Made by a program: the position numbers and the translations under genes | Origin: Thiomicrorhabdus sp963677355 | GTDB lineage: Bacteria > Pseudomonadota > Gammaproteobacteria > Thiomicrospirales > Thiomicrospiraceae | Length of the DNA stretch: 64,000 nucleotides | Assembly (NCBI GenBank): GCA_963677355.2 | Contig: CAXXXQ010000002.1 | Location: 372,001-436,000, forward strand | Direction of reading: 5' to 3' | Part shown: positions 1 through 8,086 of the stretch, piece by piece | Layout: every line of letters begins with the position of its first letter | How positions within the stretch are numbered: position 1 is the first letter of the stretch | The notes under the pieces: generated by a model | Told to the model about the DNA's origin: nothing | Databases searched by the model: none | The model's input: only the letters and a program-made list of their open reading frames with translations

Positions 1-172
1 ATATGTTCATTATCAGGTGCAAAAAGGGGATACGCTTTCCGAGATTGCTCAGACTTATCAAGTTTCTACTTTGACGTTGAAAAAGGTCAATAAGATCAAG
101 AATGCCAATTCTTTATATGTTGGCAAGAAATTGAAGATACCGGTTTCAGACAAATTGATGGCGGGTATTTAA
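1..172 (+). CDS. LysM-domain protein, C-terminal fragment (5' end outside window)
   Basis: The reading frame is open from base 2 and ends with TAA at 170-172. The 56 visible residues form one complete LysM peptidoglycan-binding module: VQKGDTLSEIAQTYQV, then LKKVNKIKNANSLYVGKKLKIP, followed by a short tail. LysM modules at the extreme C terminus are typical of AmiB/AmiC-type N-acetylmuramoyl-L-alanine amidases and of lytic transglycosylases in gammaproteobacteria, so a periplasmic cell-wall enzyme is likely. The catalytic part lies outside the window, so the enzyme class cannot be decided. It is read towards the minus-strand fau gene, with about 70 bp between the two stop codons. Confidence 0.8.
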   Translation, partial: YVHYQVQKGDTLSEIAQTYQVSTLTLKKVNKIKNANSLYVGKKLKIPVSDKLMAGI

Positions 173-240
173 GAGAAATTGGCTGACTTTTGACGATATT
201 CCTAAGTTAGTTGGTTGCGTTCAAACATAATTTTAGCGTG

Positions 241-837
241 TTAGCGCGGCCATTCAATCAATCCTTCTTCCGTAATTATGCCATTGATCGGCACATCCCA
301 AGGTTCGCAAGGCAGTTGTTCGACTTTTTGGCAACTGTGCGCCCAACCGATCAATTTAGGGTGTTGGTTAGGCGTTTTCAGTTTAAACTCAAAGGTTCTA
401 TCATAGTAGCCTCCACCCATGCCCAAGCGATTACCCTGTTCGTCAAATCCAACCAACGGCATCAAGACCATATCCAGCTCTCTACCGGTAAGGTGTTCGC
501 TGAAAGGCACGTCGGGTTCAGAGATGCCGAATTGATTGTTTTTCATGATGCTGTCTGGTCGATATTCCACAAACGCCATGTGCAGTCCGTCCCGAGTTTC
601 CAGTACCGGCAGATAAACCTGATGTTGTGTCTGCTGCCATAAGAATTCAATGCATTTGCGGGTATCCAGTTCACCGTCTTGGGATAAAAACAAGGCGATT
701 TTGGAGGGTTCAGGGAATCTATTGTCGGTATAAGACTTAAATGCTTCAAAAGCAAGGGAGGCATTTTGTTGTTGGGTTTGTGAGTCTAGAGTTTGCCGAA
801 TTTGACGAAGTTGTTTGCGGAGATCAGAAGGTGTCAT
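241..837 (-). CDS. fau: 5-formyltetrahydrofolate cyclo-ligase (YgfA/MTHFS)
   Basis: ATP-dependent conversion of 5-formyl-THF to 5,10-methenyl-THF, in cytosolic one-carbon metabolism. The 198-residue product has the family pattern: basic helix near the start (SDLRKQLRQIRQTL), the middle block IALFLSQDGELDT, PLVGFDEQGNRLGMGGGYYDR with the nucleotide-binding G-x-G-x-GYYDR loop, and a C-terminal DVPINGIITEEG. I prefer the ATG at 837 over the one at 873, because the extra 12 residues are not family-like and would run close to the 3' end of the 6S RNA. Its position downstream of zapA and 6S RNA is the classical gammaproteobacterial arrangement, in which fau is often co-transcribed with 6S RNA. Confidence 0.93.
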   Translation of the reverse strand: MTPSDLRKQLRQIRQTLDSQTQQQNASLAFEAFKSYTDNRFPEPSKIALFLSQDGELDTRKCIEFLWQQTQHQVYLPVLETRDGLHMAFVEYRPDSIMKNNQFGISEPDVPFSEHLTGRELDMVLMPLVGFDEQGNRLGMGGGYYDRTFEFKLKTPNQHPKLIGWAHSCQKVEQLPCEPWDVPINGIITEEGLIEWPR

Positions 838-860
838 CAACAATAACTCATAAAAGAAAA

Positions 861-1030
861 GGACACTGGCCACCGAGTAAAATCCCTGGAACCGTAAAGT
901 CCAGGTGGCAGTCTCTTCAGGAAACTTAGGCTTCTCGGGTTAGCAAAGCTAACGAGATGCTCACCGTCTCAAGCGTCTGACCCCAAAATTGTAATTATCG
1001 GAACGGGGTTTAAGCTCGGTAACCTGTGCC
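861..1030 (-). ncRNA. ssrS: 6S RNA (RNA polymerase-sigma70 regulator)
   Basis: It lies between zapA and fau on their strand, the conserved position of ssrS. On the minus strand the conserved central segment GGTGAGCATCTCG is followed by a small hairpin (GTTAGCTTTGCTAAC) and then CCGAGAAGCC, matching the 6S signature GGTGAGCATGCTCG...CCGAGAAGCC. The termini pair: GGCACAGGTTACCGAG at the 5' end against CTCGGTGGCCAGTGTCC at the 3' end, giving the long closing stem. Length is about 170 nt and the ends are estimated from this stem. 6S RNA mimics an open promoter and sequesters the sigma70 holoenzyme in stationary phase. Confidence 0.92.
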
Positions 1031-1031
1031 G

Positions 1032-1068
1032 TAAGTAAATTATAACAAAAATTCTATTGAAAAAGAGT
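1032..1068 (-). promoter_or_regulatory. Promoter of 6S RNA
   Basis: On the minus strand a perfect TATAAT (plus-strand 1039-1044) lies about 7 nt before the predicted 5' end of 6S RNA. The -35 is weak (CTCTTT, 17 nt upstream). The strong -10 fits a constitutive sigma70 promoter. Confidence 0.6.
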
Positions 1069-1159
1069 GGTTACAACACGTAGTTCCATTACATTTTTTA
1101 ATAAAAAATATTAAAAAACTTAAGTGGCAATTTATCGGAAATTAGAATATGTAGCTAAC

Positions 1160-1444
1160 TTAATTAGCTGTTGATTCATTATTGCCCGCTTCGCTGGCAA
1201 TTTGGTTCATCACCGAATCAACCTGATCTTCAAGGCGTAAGGTGTATTGAGTGGTATCTTCTTTTAATTGCAGAAAATCGAATGCTAGGTTCAGCGCTAC
1301 CATTAACGCTTTACTTTCACCTTTTAAGCCGGGGACTTGATCCAGTTTATCTTCCAGTAATGTGGCCGCTTCGATTAATTTATCACGCTCATGAGGTTCG
1401 CAAGGGATTTCAAAAGTATGATTCATTAAAGTTAGGGTTAACAC
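1160..1444 (-). CDS. zapA: Cell division protein ZapA
   Basis: Small cytosolic FtsZ-associated protein that cross-links FtsZ protofilaments. I choose a GTG start at 1444, preceded by GGAG at 7 nt. It gives 94 residues beginning VLTLTLMNHTFEIPCEPHE, which aligns with the first beta strands of ZapA (V-x-V-x-I-x-G-x-x-Y-x-I-x-C-x-x-x-E). An upstream ATG at 1531 would add 29 residues foreign to the family, and the internal ATG at 1426 would cut off the first strand. The C-terminal half is a long helix (FDFLQLKEDTTQYTLRLEDQ) expected to form the antiparallel coiled coil. It is followed by 6S RNA and fau, and is divergent from ygfB. Confidence 0.88.
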   Translation of the reverse strand: MLTLTLMNHTFEIPCEPHERDKLIEAATLLEDKLDQVPGLKGESKALMVALNLAFDFLQLKEDTTQYTLRLEDQVDSVMNQIASEAGNNESTAN

Positions 1445-1560
1445 TGGCGGGCTCCAAAGGTTGTTAAAAAGGTTGATACAAGCCGATTTTGAATCGGTTT
1501 TGCTTAGGTCAATTGTGATATTATTCACCAATCGTTAATGTTTAACAAGAGATAGTTTAG

Positions 1561-2148
1561 ATGGATTTTGAACAGGTAAATGAGGCGCTTGCCCCTTTCC
1601 CGGAGCTGGAATCACCGTCGTTTATACAGGGAATGTTGATCGGCCTTTTGTGTGGTGATAATGATATTCAAGAAGCGGTATGGATTAAAAAATTGATTGA
1701 AGAAGCTGAGATTAAATCGGTGAAAGAGTCTTTTTTGAAAGTGTTGGATTCAATGTTCCAAGAGACCAATAAAGGCTTGAACGGTTCCGGTTTCGAATTG
1801 CAGTTTTGTATCCCTGATGACAACGAATCCTTAATCTTTAGAGCGGCCATGTTGGGGCAGCTCTGTGAAGGTATACTGTACGGTTTAGGTTTGGTTGGCG
1901 CATTGAATGAAGCTGAAAACGAGTTGCCGACTAATGTCAGAGAACTCGTGGAAGATTTAGGTCAGATTGCTCGAATCGACGTGGGTGGTTTGAACGACAG
2001 CGGTGAAATTTCCGATGCCGAAGAGTCTGACTTTATGGAGTTGATCGAGTTCGTGAAAGTTGGTGTATTGACCATCAATGAAGAGCTTAACCCGAGTCAA
2101 GCTGCGCCGATAATGGACGCCGTCCCGCAAACGGATACCGTGCATTAA
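1561..2148 (+). CDS. ygfB: UPF0149 family protein YgfB
   Basis: 195-residue member of the YgfB/YecA (UPF0149) family, cytosolic and all-helical. The family signature is visible near the start (PSFIQGMLIGLLCGD) and in the middle (LGQLCEGILYGLGLVG, followed by an acidic DLGQIARIDVGG). The protein is acidic throughout. Its biochemical role is not established in general; a Pseudomonas homologue has been linked to regulation of cell-wall/AmpDh3 functions. Divergent from zapA, it begins a plus-strand cluster with pepP, ubiH and ubiI, as in E. coli. Confidence 0.9.
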   Translation: MDFEQVNEALAPFPELESPSFIQGMLIGLLCGDNDIQEAVWIKKLIEEAEIKSVKESFLKVLDSMFQETNKGLNGSGFELQFCIPDDNESLIFRAAMLGQLCEGILYGLGLVGALNEAENELPTNVRELVEDLGQIARIDVGGLNDSGEISDAEESDFMELIEFVKVGVLTINEELNPSQAAPIMDAVPQTDTVH

Positions 2149-2193
2149 TCGACTGCAATTTAAAATTCATGGAAGCGCATTTAAGTCCCGATT

Positions 2194-3495
2194 ATGTTTA
2201 TAACAAACAGAGAAAACCTTTTTAAACAACTTCCCGACAACAGTGTGGCGATCGTTGCCTCCGGTGCCGAGCAAATTAGAAACCGTGATGTTGAATATCA
2301 ATTTAGAGCACACAGCGATTTTTTCTATTTGACCGGCTTTAGCGAACCGGACTCGGTATTGTTTTTGATTAAGAAAGGCAGTAATCAAAGTGTGCTTTTT
2401 TTGAGAGAGAAAGATCCGCTCAAAGAGATCTGGGACGGTAGAAGGCTTGGGGTTGAAAAAGCTTGCGAGTCTCTGAATATCGATCAAAGTTTTTCGATTG
2501 ACGAGTTGGACGGTGAAGCGATTGCCTTGTTGGCAGGGTGTGAACAAATTTTTATTAGTTTTTCCGATCTGGAATTTTGGTTGCAACCGGTTAACGGTTG
2601 GATATCGGCTCTGAAACAGCAAGTCAGAAAAGGGATAAAAGCTCCGAGCGGAATTTTGGATTTAGATGAAATTCTGCATGAAATGCGTTTGTTTAAATCG
2701 GATGCCGAACTCGCGTTAATGCGTCAAGCCGGGCAAATTTCGGTTCAGGGTCATTTAGCGGCAATGCAGTCGGTGTTGAAAAGCGATTACGAATTTCAGG
2801 TGCAGGCCGATTTGGAAGCCGCCTTTAAAAAAGCCGGTTCTCCGAGAGTTGCGTTCAATTCCATTGTCGCGAATGGCGAGAATGCCTGTATTTTGCATTA
2901 CACTGAAAACGACGCTCAGTTAAATCGTGACGCTCTGGTGTTGGTTGATGCCGGTGCCGAATACCGAGGTTATGCCGGCGATATCACCACGACCTTTCCG
3001 GTGAGCGGCAAGTTCAGCGAAGCTCAAGCACAGTTATACAATTTAGTTTTGCAAGCTCAACAGGCCGCGATCAATTCGATTAAACCGGGCGTCTCTTATG
3101 ATCAGATGCATCAAGCATCGATTAAGGTTTTGACGGCAGGGCTGGTTGAGCTCGGTATTTTAGACGGCAATCCTGAACAGTTGATTAAAGAGGAAGCCTA
3201 TAAAGACTTCTTTATGCATGGAACCGGGCATTGGTTGGGGATGGATGTGCATGATGTCGGCCGTTATAAAGAGGCGGGTGAATGGCGCAATTTTGAGCCG
3301 GGTATGGTGGTTACCGTTGAACCGGGACTCTATATCTCTGCCGAGCATCATGATGTCGATGCTAAGTGGCACAATATCGGTATTCGTATTGAAGATGATG
3401 TGCTGGTTACCGAAAGTGGTCACGAAGTCTTGACCGAAGGCTTGCCTCGTACCGTCGAAGAGATTGAAGTTTGGATGGCGAAGCATGCAGGGTGA
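2194..3495 (+). CDS. pepP: Xaa-Pro aminopeptidase P
   Basis: Cytosolic M24B metallopeptidase that removes N-terminal residues preceding proline. Of 433 residues, the first ~165 form the N-terminal creatinase-like domain (HSDFFYLTGFSEPDSV; REKDPLKEIWDGRRLG). The pita-bread catalytic domain follows, with dimetal ligands visible in VDAGAEYRGYAGDIT (two Asp), MHGTGHWLGMDVHD (His), VTVEPGLYI (Glu) and IRIEDDVLVTESG (Glu). The usual length is about 440. The Shine-Dalgarno before the ATG is weak. It is 10 bp from ubiH, so probably one operon ygfB-pepP-ubiH-ubiI. Confidence 0.95.
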   Translation: MFITNRENLFKQLPDNSVAIVASGAEQIRNRDVEYQFRAHSDFFYLTGFSEPDSVLFLIKKGSNQSVLFLREKDPLKEIWDGRRLGVEKACESLNIDQSFSIDELDGEAIALLAGCEQIFISFSDLEFWLQPVNGWISALKQQVRKGIKAPSGILDLDEILHEMRLFKSDAELALMRQAGQISVQGHLAAMQSVLKSDYEFQVQADLEAAFKKAGSPRVAFNSIVANGENACILHYTENDAQLNRDALVLVDAGAEYRGYAGDITTTFPVSGKFSEAQAQLYNLVLQAQQAAINSIKPGVSYDQMHQASIKVLTAGLVELGILDGNPEQLIKEEAYKDFFMHGTGHWLGMDVHDVGRYKEAGEWRNFEPGMVVTVEPGLYISAEHHDVDAKWHNIGIRIEDDVLVTESGHEVLTEGLPRTVEEIEVWMAKHAG

Positions 3496-3505
3496 GAAGG
3501 TATAG

Positions 3506-4756
3506 ATGGAACAGTCACAACAATTTGAGCAATCAGTGCAACAGAGTATGAAATATGAGTGTGATGTATTTATCTCTGGAGGCGGACCTGTTGGGTTGAT
3601 GTTGGCCATCGGTCTGGCGAAACAGGGTAAAGAAGTCATCTTGGTTGAACGCTATGCACCCAAAGCCGATTCTCAGGCTTTGGAAAAGGTGAAAACCTCG
3701 TTTGACGGGCGTGTTTTGGCTCTGTCCAAGGGATCTCAGACTTTTATGCAGCGGATGGGTGTTTGGCAGGCATTGCAATCCAGTACGACGGCCATTGAAC
3801 ATGTGCATGTTTCGCAAAAAGGGTATTTGGGCTTGACCACTTTGCATGCCGATGAAGTCGATGTGGATGCATTAGGTTTTAGTGTGCAATCGAGTGATTT
3901 AGGTACGGTTCTGTGGCAAGCAGTGAAAAGTCAGGGAAATATCCAAATTCTCTGTCCGGCGGCATTAGATAGTTTTGTAGAGACGGAAGACGGTTTGCTG
4001 GTTTCTGTTGCTAGTGCAGAAAATGAAGCAGAGTTAATCGCGCAAGTGAGCGCCAAGTTAATTGTCGGGGCTGATGGAACTCACTCAAAAGTTCGCCAGA
4101 TTCTGGACTTGCCGATGGAGGAAAAGTCCTACTCGGCTTATGGCATTTTAGCGCAGATCGAGACTGAACAACATCCGCAAGGTTGGGCGTATGAGCGTTT
4201 TACTGAGGAAGGTCCGGTCGCTTTACTGCCGATGCGCGACCATTTTCATAAAGCGGTTCTAGTCTGCCCGGAAGAAAAACTGCAACAGGTTATGGCGCTT
4301 TCGGATCAGGCTTATATCGATTTGTTTGCCGAGAAAATGGGCGAGCGCCTAGGGCGCTTTACTCAAGTTAGTCCGCGTATCGCTTATCCGCTCAAAGAGA
4401 CCTATGCACCGCAAATGACTAAGGGGCGAGCGGTGTTAATGGGAAATGCTTCGCACACCCAACACCCGGTAGCGGCTCAAGGTTTGAATTTAGGCATTAG
4501 GGATATTGAAGTGTTTCTCGATCTGCTTGAAAAGGCCGAGGATATTGGCGAGCCTGGATTATTGACGGAGTATGCGGCTTTAAGAGAGTCCGATCATCAA
4601 AAAGTAATGGGTTTGACCGATACCTTGATCCAGCTCTTTCAGCATAAATCTCCCGTAATTGGCCATCTGCGCGGGATTGGTATGATGGCAATGCAGGCCA
4701 TGCCTAGCGTAAAGCGCCGTTTTTCAAAGTTTGCAATGAGAGGTCGAAGAGCATGA
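3506..4756 (+). CDS. ubiH: 2-octaprenyl-6-methoxyphenol hydroxylase UbiH
   Basis: FAD-dependent aromatic hydroxylase of ubiquinone biosynthesis, 416 residues. FAD-binding motifs run in order: the N-terminal dinucleotide fold ISGGGPVGLMLAIGLAKQG, the middle motif GADGTHSKVR, and the C-terminal GNASHTQHPVAAQGLNLGIRD. The last matches UbiH (A-H-T-x-H-P-V-A-x-Q-G-x-N-L-G-x-R-D) better than UbiI. About 20 residues precede the fold, which is slightly long; the ATG at 3506 has GAAGG 5 nt upstream. The stop overlaps the next start by 4 bases (ATGA), indicating translational coupling to ubiI. Confidence 0.9.
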   Translation: MEQSQQFEQSVQQSMKYECDVFISGGGPVGLMLAIGLAKQGKEVILVERYAPKADSQALEKVKTSFDGRVLALSKGSQTFMQRMGVWQALQSSTTAIEHVHVSQKGYLGLTTLHADEVDVDALGFSVQSSDLGTVLWQAVKSQGNIQILCPAALDSFVETEDGLLVSVASAENEAELIAQVSAKLIVGADGTHSKVRQILDLPMEEKSYSAYGILAQIETEQHPQGWAYERFTEEGPVALLPMRDHFHKAVLVCPEEKLQQVMALSDQAYIDLFAEKMGERLGRFTQVSPRIAYPLKETYAPQMTKGRAVLMGNASHTQHPVAAQGLNLGIRDIEVFLDLLEKAEDIGEPGLLTEYAALRESDHQKVMGLTDTLIQLFQHKSPVIGHLRGIGMMAMQAMPSVKRRFSKFAMRGRRA

Positions 4757-6009
4757 AACAACTGAATCAAGATTCAGCTGAGTTGCTAAGCCATAATTGG
4801 GATGCCGTTGTTGTTGGTGGAGGAATGGTTGGTGCAGCAGCAGCGCTCGGTTTAGCTCAGCAGGGTTTTCAGGTACTTTTATTGGAAAAAACGCCGGTGG
4901 ATTTGCAGTGGGACGGACAAGCCAACTATCAGATGCGAGTCAGCGCTTTAACTCGAGCTTCAGAGAAGATTTTGAGTAACTTAGGTGCTTGGCAAGGAAT
5001 CGAGAAGCGCCGTTATCATCCGTTTACCGCTATGCACGTTTGGGATGAGATTACACCGGGTGAGGTGCATTTTTCTGCACAAGACATGAACGAAGAAAAC
5101 CTCGGATATACAGTTGAAAACGAAATTGTCCAAGCGGCTCTCTGGGAGTGTATCGAACAGACGGAAAGCATTTCCGTATTGTTCGGTGCTGAATTGGAAG
5201 CGGTGAATTTGAGCGATAGTCGAGCGGAGCTTGTCTTGACTGATATTGGTGTGGTAAATACTGAGTTGCTTATTGGAGCAGACGGAGCCTTTTCCAAAGT
5301 TAGGCAGTTAGCTTACATCGGTTTGGAAACACATGATTATGAGCAGTGCGCTGTGGTCGGTTGCGTAAAGACCGAGCTTTCCCATGAAGATACTTGTTGG
5401 CAGCGTTATACCAAAGACGGGCCTTTTGCCTATTTGGCGATGGGGGATAATGTCAGTTCAATTGCCTGGTATCTGCCAACCGAAAAAATGCAGTGGGCTT
5501 TGGCATTGACTGACGAGGAATTCTCCAAAGAGATTGCCAAGGCTTCCGATTACCGTTTGGGTCGAGTAGTCGAAGTCGCCGAAAGAGGCGCATTCCCGCT
5601 GATCAGGAGACATGCGGAACATTATGTAAAGCCGCATCTTGCGCTGATTGGCGATGCCGCCCACACTATTCATCCGCAAGCAGGGCAAGGCGTCAATTTG
5701 GGATTGTTGGATGCTGCGGCACTGGTTGAAACGGTTGTTAAAGCGAAGCAAGCAGGACGTGCTTGGGGCAGTTTTTCGGTTCTGCGTAAATATGAACGTT
5801 GGCGTCGCGGTGATAATGCCGTTGTTCAGCGCTCAATGGAAGCTTTCGATTGGCTTTTCAAGCAGGATGCGAGTTTGAAAGCCGTATTGCGAAAATCTTT
5901 GTTACCGGTAGCCAACCGGATGACTCTGGTTAAAAATTGGTTGATGGGCCAAGCTTTGAATGGACGTGAAGCGCTTCCCGATATGGCGAAACATTTCCCG
6001 AAGAATTAG
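4753..6009 (+). CDS. ubiI: UbiI/VisC-type FAD-dependent ubiquinone hydroxylase
   Basis: 418-residue paralogue of the preceding gene and a second flavin hydroxylase of ubiquinone biosynthesis. Motifs: VVVGGGMVGAAAALGLAQQG (FAD ADP-binding), GADGAFSKVR, and IGDAAHTIHPQAGQGVNLGLLD. The GDAAHTIHPxAGQGVNLGLLDAAAL form is shared by UbiI, UbiF and UbiM, so the exact ring position cannot be fixed from sequence. The pairing with ubiH matches the ubiH-ubiI order in E. coli and supports UbiI (C5 hydroxylation). The start overlaps ubiH by 4 bases. An ion-channel gene begins 3 bp after the stop. Confidence 0.8.
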   Translation: MKQLNQDSAELLSHNWDAVVVGGGMVGAAAALGLAQQGFQVLLLEKTPVDLQWDGQANYQMRVSALTRASEKILSNLGAWQGIEKRRYHPFTAMHVWDEITPGEVHFSAQDMNEENLGYTVENEIVQAALWECIEQTESISVLFGAELEAVNLSDSRAELVLTDIGVVNTELLIGADGAFSKVRQLAYIGLETHDYEQCAVVGCVKTELSHEDTCWQRYTKDGPFAYLAMGDNVSSIAWYLPTEKMQWALALTDEEFSKEIAKASDYRLGRVVEVAERGAFPLIRRHAEHYVKPHLALIGDAAHTIHPQAGQGVNLGLLDAAALVETVVKAKQAGRAWGSFSVLRKYERWRRGDNAVVQRSMEAFDWLFKQDASLKAVLRKSLLPVANRMTLVKNWLMGQALNGREALPDMAKHFPKN

Positions 6010-6012
6010 AGA

Positions 6013-6867
6013 ATGAGAATAAATGCAGTCCTTGGGGTGGCAGGCGTCCATCCATTAGAATCAGATAAAGCCAGACGAATCGGCAGACGTTTTGAGTTGC
6101 TGGTACTGCTGGCTTTGTTCATTGTTTTTGTGCAAATATTTATGTACTACAGCGGCATGCTGGAAGAAACCAATTGGATCACCAATGCCGTTTGGGGTGT
6201 TTTCTTTCTTGAACTGGTTGTTAATGTGTACAACGTCAAAGATCGGTGGCGTTATATTCAAGAGAACTGGTTGAATGTGGCGATTGTGTGTCTGGCTTTC
6301 CCATTAATCGATTGGGGTAGTGATTGGGCATTGGTCATCCGTTCCCTGCGTTTGATCCTGTTTATCCGTTTCTTTACCAGTTTTTCCAGAGATTTTATTA
6401 CGATTCTCAATCGAAACCGCTTTGGTCAGATTTTGATTGCGACGGCGTTTATCGTCTTGGGTTCCGGTGCTTTATTCGCCTATATCGAAGAGAAAAGCCT
6501 GTGGGAAGGGGTTTGGTATGCGTTGGTAACGATCACCACGGTCGGTTACGGCGATGTGGTGCCGGTGAGTGAAGCGGGGCGTTCGTTCGGTATCGTGCTG
6601 ATTGTTTTCGGGGTGGTATTTTTTTCGCTGGTCACGGCCAATATTTCCGCTTTCTTGATCGGTTCGGATCAGCAAAAGCTTGAAAGGGATATTTTGACCT
6701 ATGTGAAACAAACGGAGCAGCGTTTGGCAAGGCAGCAGGCAGAAAGCGAAGCTCAGGTGGAAAAAATCATGCGCCATATGAGTTACGAGATAAAAATGCT
6801 GAAAAAAGAGCTGAAAGAGACCGAAGCGGAGTTGAAAGAAGCCAAAGAAGATTTGGATAAAAACTAA
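6013..6867 (+). CDS. Voltage-gated-like potassium channel (Kv-type, 6 TM)
   Basis: Inner-membrane cation channel subunit, 284 residues, predicted to assemble as a tetramer. Hydrophobic segments occur at about residues 29-48, 57-75, 86-100, 107-122 and 138-157. The pore helix and the canonical selectivity filter TVGYGD (176-181) follow, then a last segment at 190-215. The S4-like segment (VIRSLRLILFIRFF) has only three to four arginines, so voltage sensing may be weak. Residues ~225-284 are charged and heptad-like (QRLARQQAESEAQVEKIM...), a likely C-terminal coiled coil. It sits 3 bp after ubiI, so it is probably co-transcribed with ubiquinone genes, with no evident functional reason. Confidence 0.88.
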   Translation: MRINAVLGVAGVHPLESDKARRIGRRFELLVLLALFIVFVQIFMYYSGMLEETNWITNAVWGVFFLELVVNVYNVKDRWRYIQENWLNVAIVCLAFPLIDWGSDWALVIRSLRLILFIRFFTSFSRDFITILNRNRFGQILIATAFIVLGSGALFAYIEEKSLWEGVWYALVTITTVGYGDVVPVSEAGRSFGIVLIVFGVVFFSLVTANISAFLIGSDQQKLERDILTYVKQTEQRLARQQAESEAQVEKIMRHMSYEIKMLKKELKETEAELKEAKEDLDKN

Positions 6868-6971
6868 AAGCCAACTCAGTAGGGTGCGTAGCATTTTTAC
6901 TACAAAAAAGTTTTTTATTAGTGTTTTTTTATATTTGCGGGCAAAAACCGCTTATAGAGCCATTAAGTGCG

Positions 6972-7000
6972 TTGACATTTTGGGATTAAACCCCTATATT
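6972..7000 (+). promoter_or_regulatory. Strong sigma70 promoter of the LysR gene
   Basis: Perfect -35 TTGACA at 6972-6977, a 17-nt spacer, and -10 TATATT at 6995-7000; start predicted near 7007. The spacer contains GGG-ATTAAA-CCC, a short dyad in the place where a regulator could act. The leader to the ATG at 7044 is about 37 nt and holds AAGGA 8 nt before the start. Confidence 0.75.
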
Positions 7001-7043
7001 CAATCAACAAAATTAATTTTATAGAGCATAAAGGAACTTACGG

Positions 7044-8006
7044 ATGGCCGATAGACGTCTTCAAGTGTTTCACACCGTAGCTAAGGTAATGAGTTTTACA
7101 AAAGCGGCAGAGACTTTACATATGACTCAGCCCGCTGTTACTTTTCAGGTAAAACAGCTAGAAGATTTTTTCAACACCCGCCTTTTTGATCGTACCCACA
7201 ATAAAATTACTCTTACCGATGCCGGAAAAGTCGTCTACGACTATGCCGACCAGATTCTTGAACATTACGAGAAAATGAACAGTGAAGTTCGAGAGTTGAC
7301 TGGTGAAGTTACCGGGACGTTGGTTGTCGGAGCAAGTACAACCATTGCCGAATACATGTTGCCAAGCTTGTTAGGCGCGTTCAAAAAAGAGTTTGAAGAA
7401 GTTAATATTCGCTTGCAGGTTGGTAATACCGATGCCATCGTTTCTATGGTCGAGAACAATATGATTGATCTGGGGCTGGTTGAAGCGCCGGTACAGAATA
7501 AAAACCTGGAAGTGGATGTCTGTCGTATCGACGAGATGCAGCTGATCTGCCCGCCTGAACACCCGTTGGCTAAGCGTGACAAAGTTACCGTAGAAGATTT
7601 CCGTAAGTATCCATATATTTCGCGTGAAGAAGGTTCGGGTTCTCGTCAGGTTATCGATGCTTATATTCGTGAACAAGGTTTCAGCTACAGTGACTTGAAT
7701 GTAGTCATGGAGCTGGGTAGCCCAGAAGCGGTTAAGATGGCTGTCGAGTCTGAAGTCGGTTTGGCTGTAGTTTCTCGCACCACACTGTCGAAAGAGTTGC
7801 GTCTTGGTACTTTGAAAGCGATTCCATTGGATCCACCAATTCTTCGTCCGTTCTCTCATGTTAGACAGAAACATAAATTCCGTCATAGAGCAGTGGGTGA
7901 GTTGCTAGAGTTTGCAATCAATTATTGTCGCGAGCGTGCGGTTGAGTTAGGCTTTAGAATTCCGACCGAAGCTGAACAAGCGTTAGGCAGAAAAGAAGCC
8001 GATTAG
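7044..8006 (+). CDS. LysR-family transcriptional regulator
   Basis: 320-residue LysR-type regulator. The N-terminal winged helix-turn-helix spans residues 1-65 (VFHTVAKVMSFTKAAETLHMTQPAVTFQVKQLEDFFNTRLFDR), followed by a linker helix. A LysR_substrate domain covers ~90-300 (GTLVVGASTTIAEYMLPSLLGAFKKEF; DLGLVEAPVQ; GSGSRQVIDAYI; MAVESEVGLAVVSR). It resembles the YeiE / selenium-metabolism-associated / CbbR-like branch rather than CysB, but the target cannot be named from sequence. It stands alone between a channel gene and a convergent phoH, so context gives no substrate. The promoter is strong, unlike most LysR genes. Confidence 0.9.
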   Translation: MADRRLQVFHTVAKVMSFTKAAETLHMTQPAVTFQVKQLEDFFNTRLFDRTHNKITLTDAGKVVYDYADQILEHYEKMNSEVRELTGEVTGTLVVGASTTIAEYMLPSLLGAFKKEFEEVNIRLQVGNTDAIVSMVENNMIDLGLVEAPVQNKNLEVDVCRIDEMQLICPPEHPLAKRDKVTVEDFRKYPYISREEGSGSRQVIDAYIREQGFSYSDLNVVMELGSPEAVKMAVESEVGLAVVSRTTLSKELRLGTLKAIPLDPPILRPFSHVRQKHKFRHRAVGELLEFAINYCRERAVELGFRIPTEAEQALGRKEAD

Positions 8007-8026
8007 TTCAGACGCTTTGAGATAAG

Positions 8027-8053
8027 AAAAAAGGCCTTAATCGGCCTTTTTTT
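8027..8053. terminator. Bidirectional terminator between LysR gene and phoH
   Basis: AAAAAAGGCC-TTAATC-GGCCTTTTTTT: a short GC stem flanked by A and T runs, placed between convergent genes, so it can serve both strands. Confidence 0.8.
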
Positions 8054-8086
8054 ATGCCTGCCGTTTGGCAGGCGGTGTAGTTCCGT

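Noticed and set aside
211..642. 143-codon plus-strand ORF opposite fau
   Set aside because: The minus-strand frame encodes a complete fau product with motifs; the plus frame has no family features.
1483..1497. CCGATT-TTG-AATCGG dyad upstream of zapA as a terminator or operator
   Set aside because: A perfect 6-3-6 dyad, but there is no gene ending nearby, no T run on the zapA strand and no second site; too little to call.
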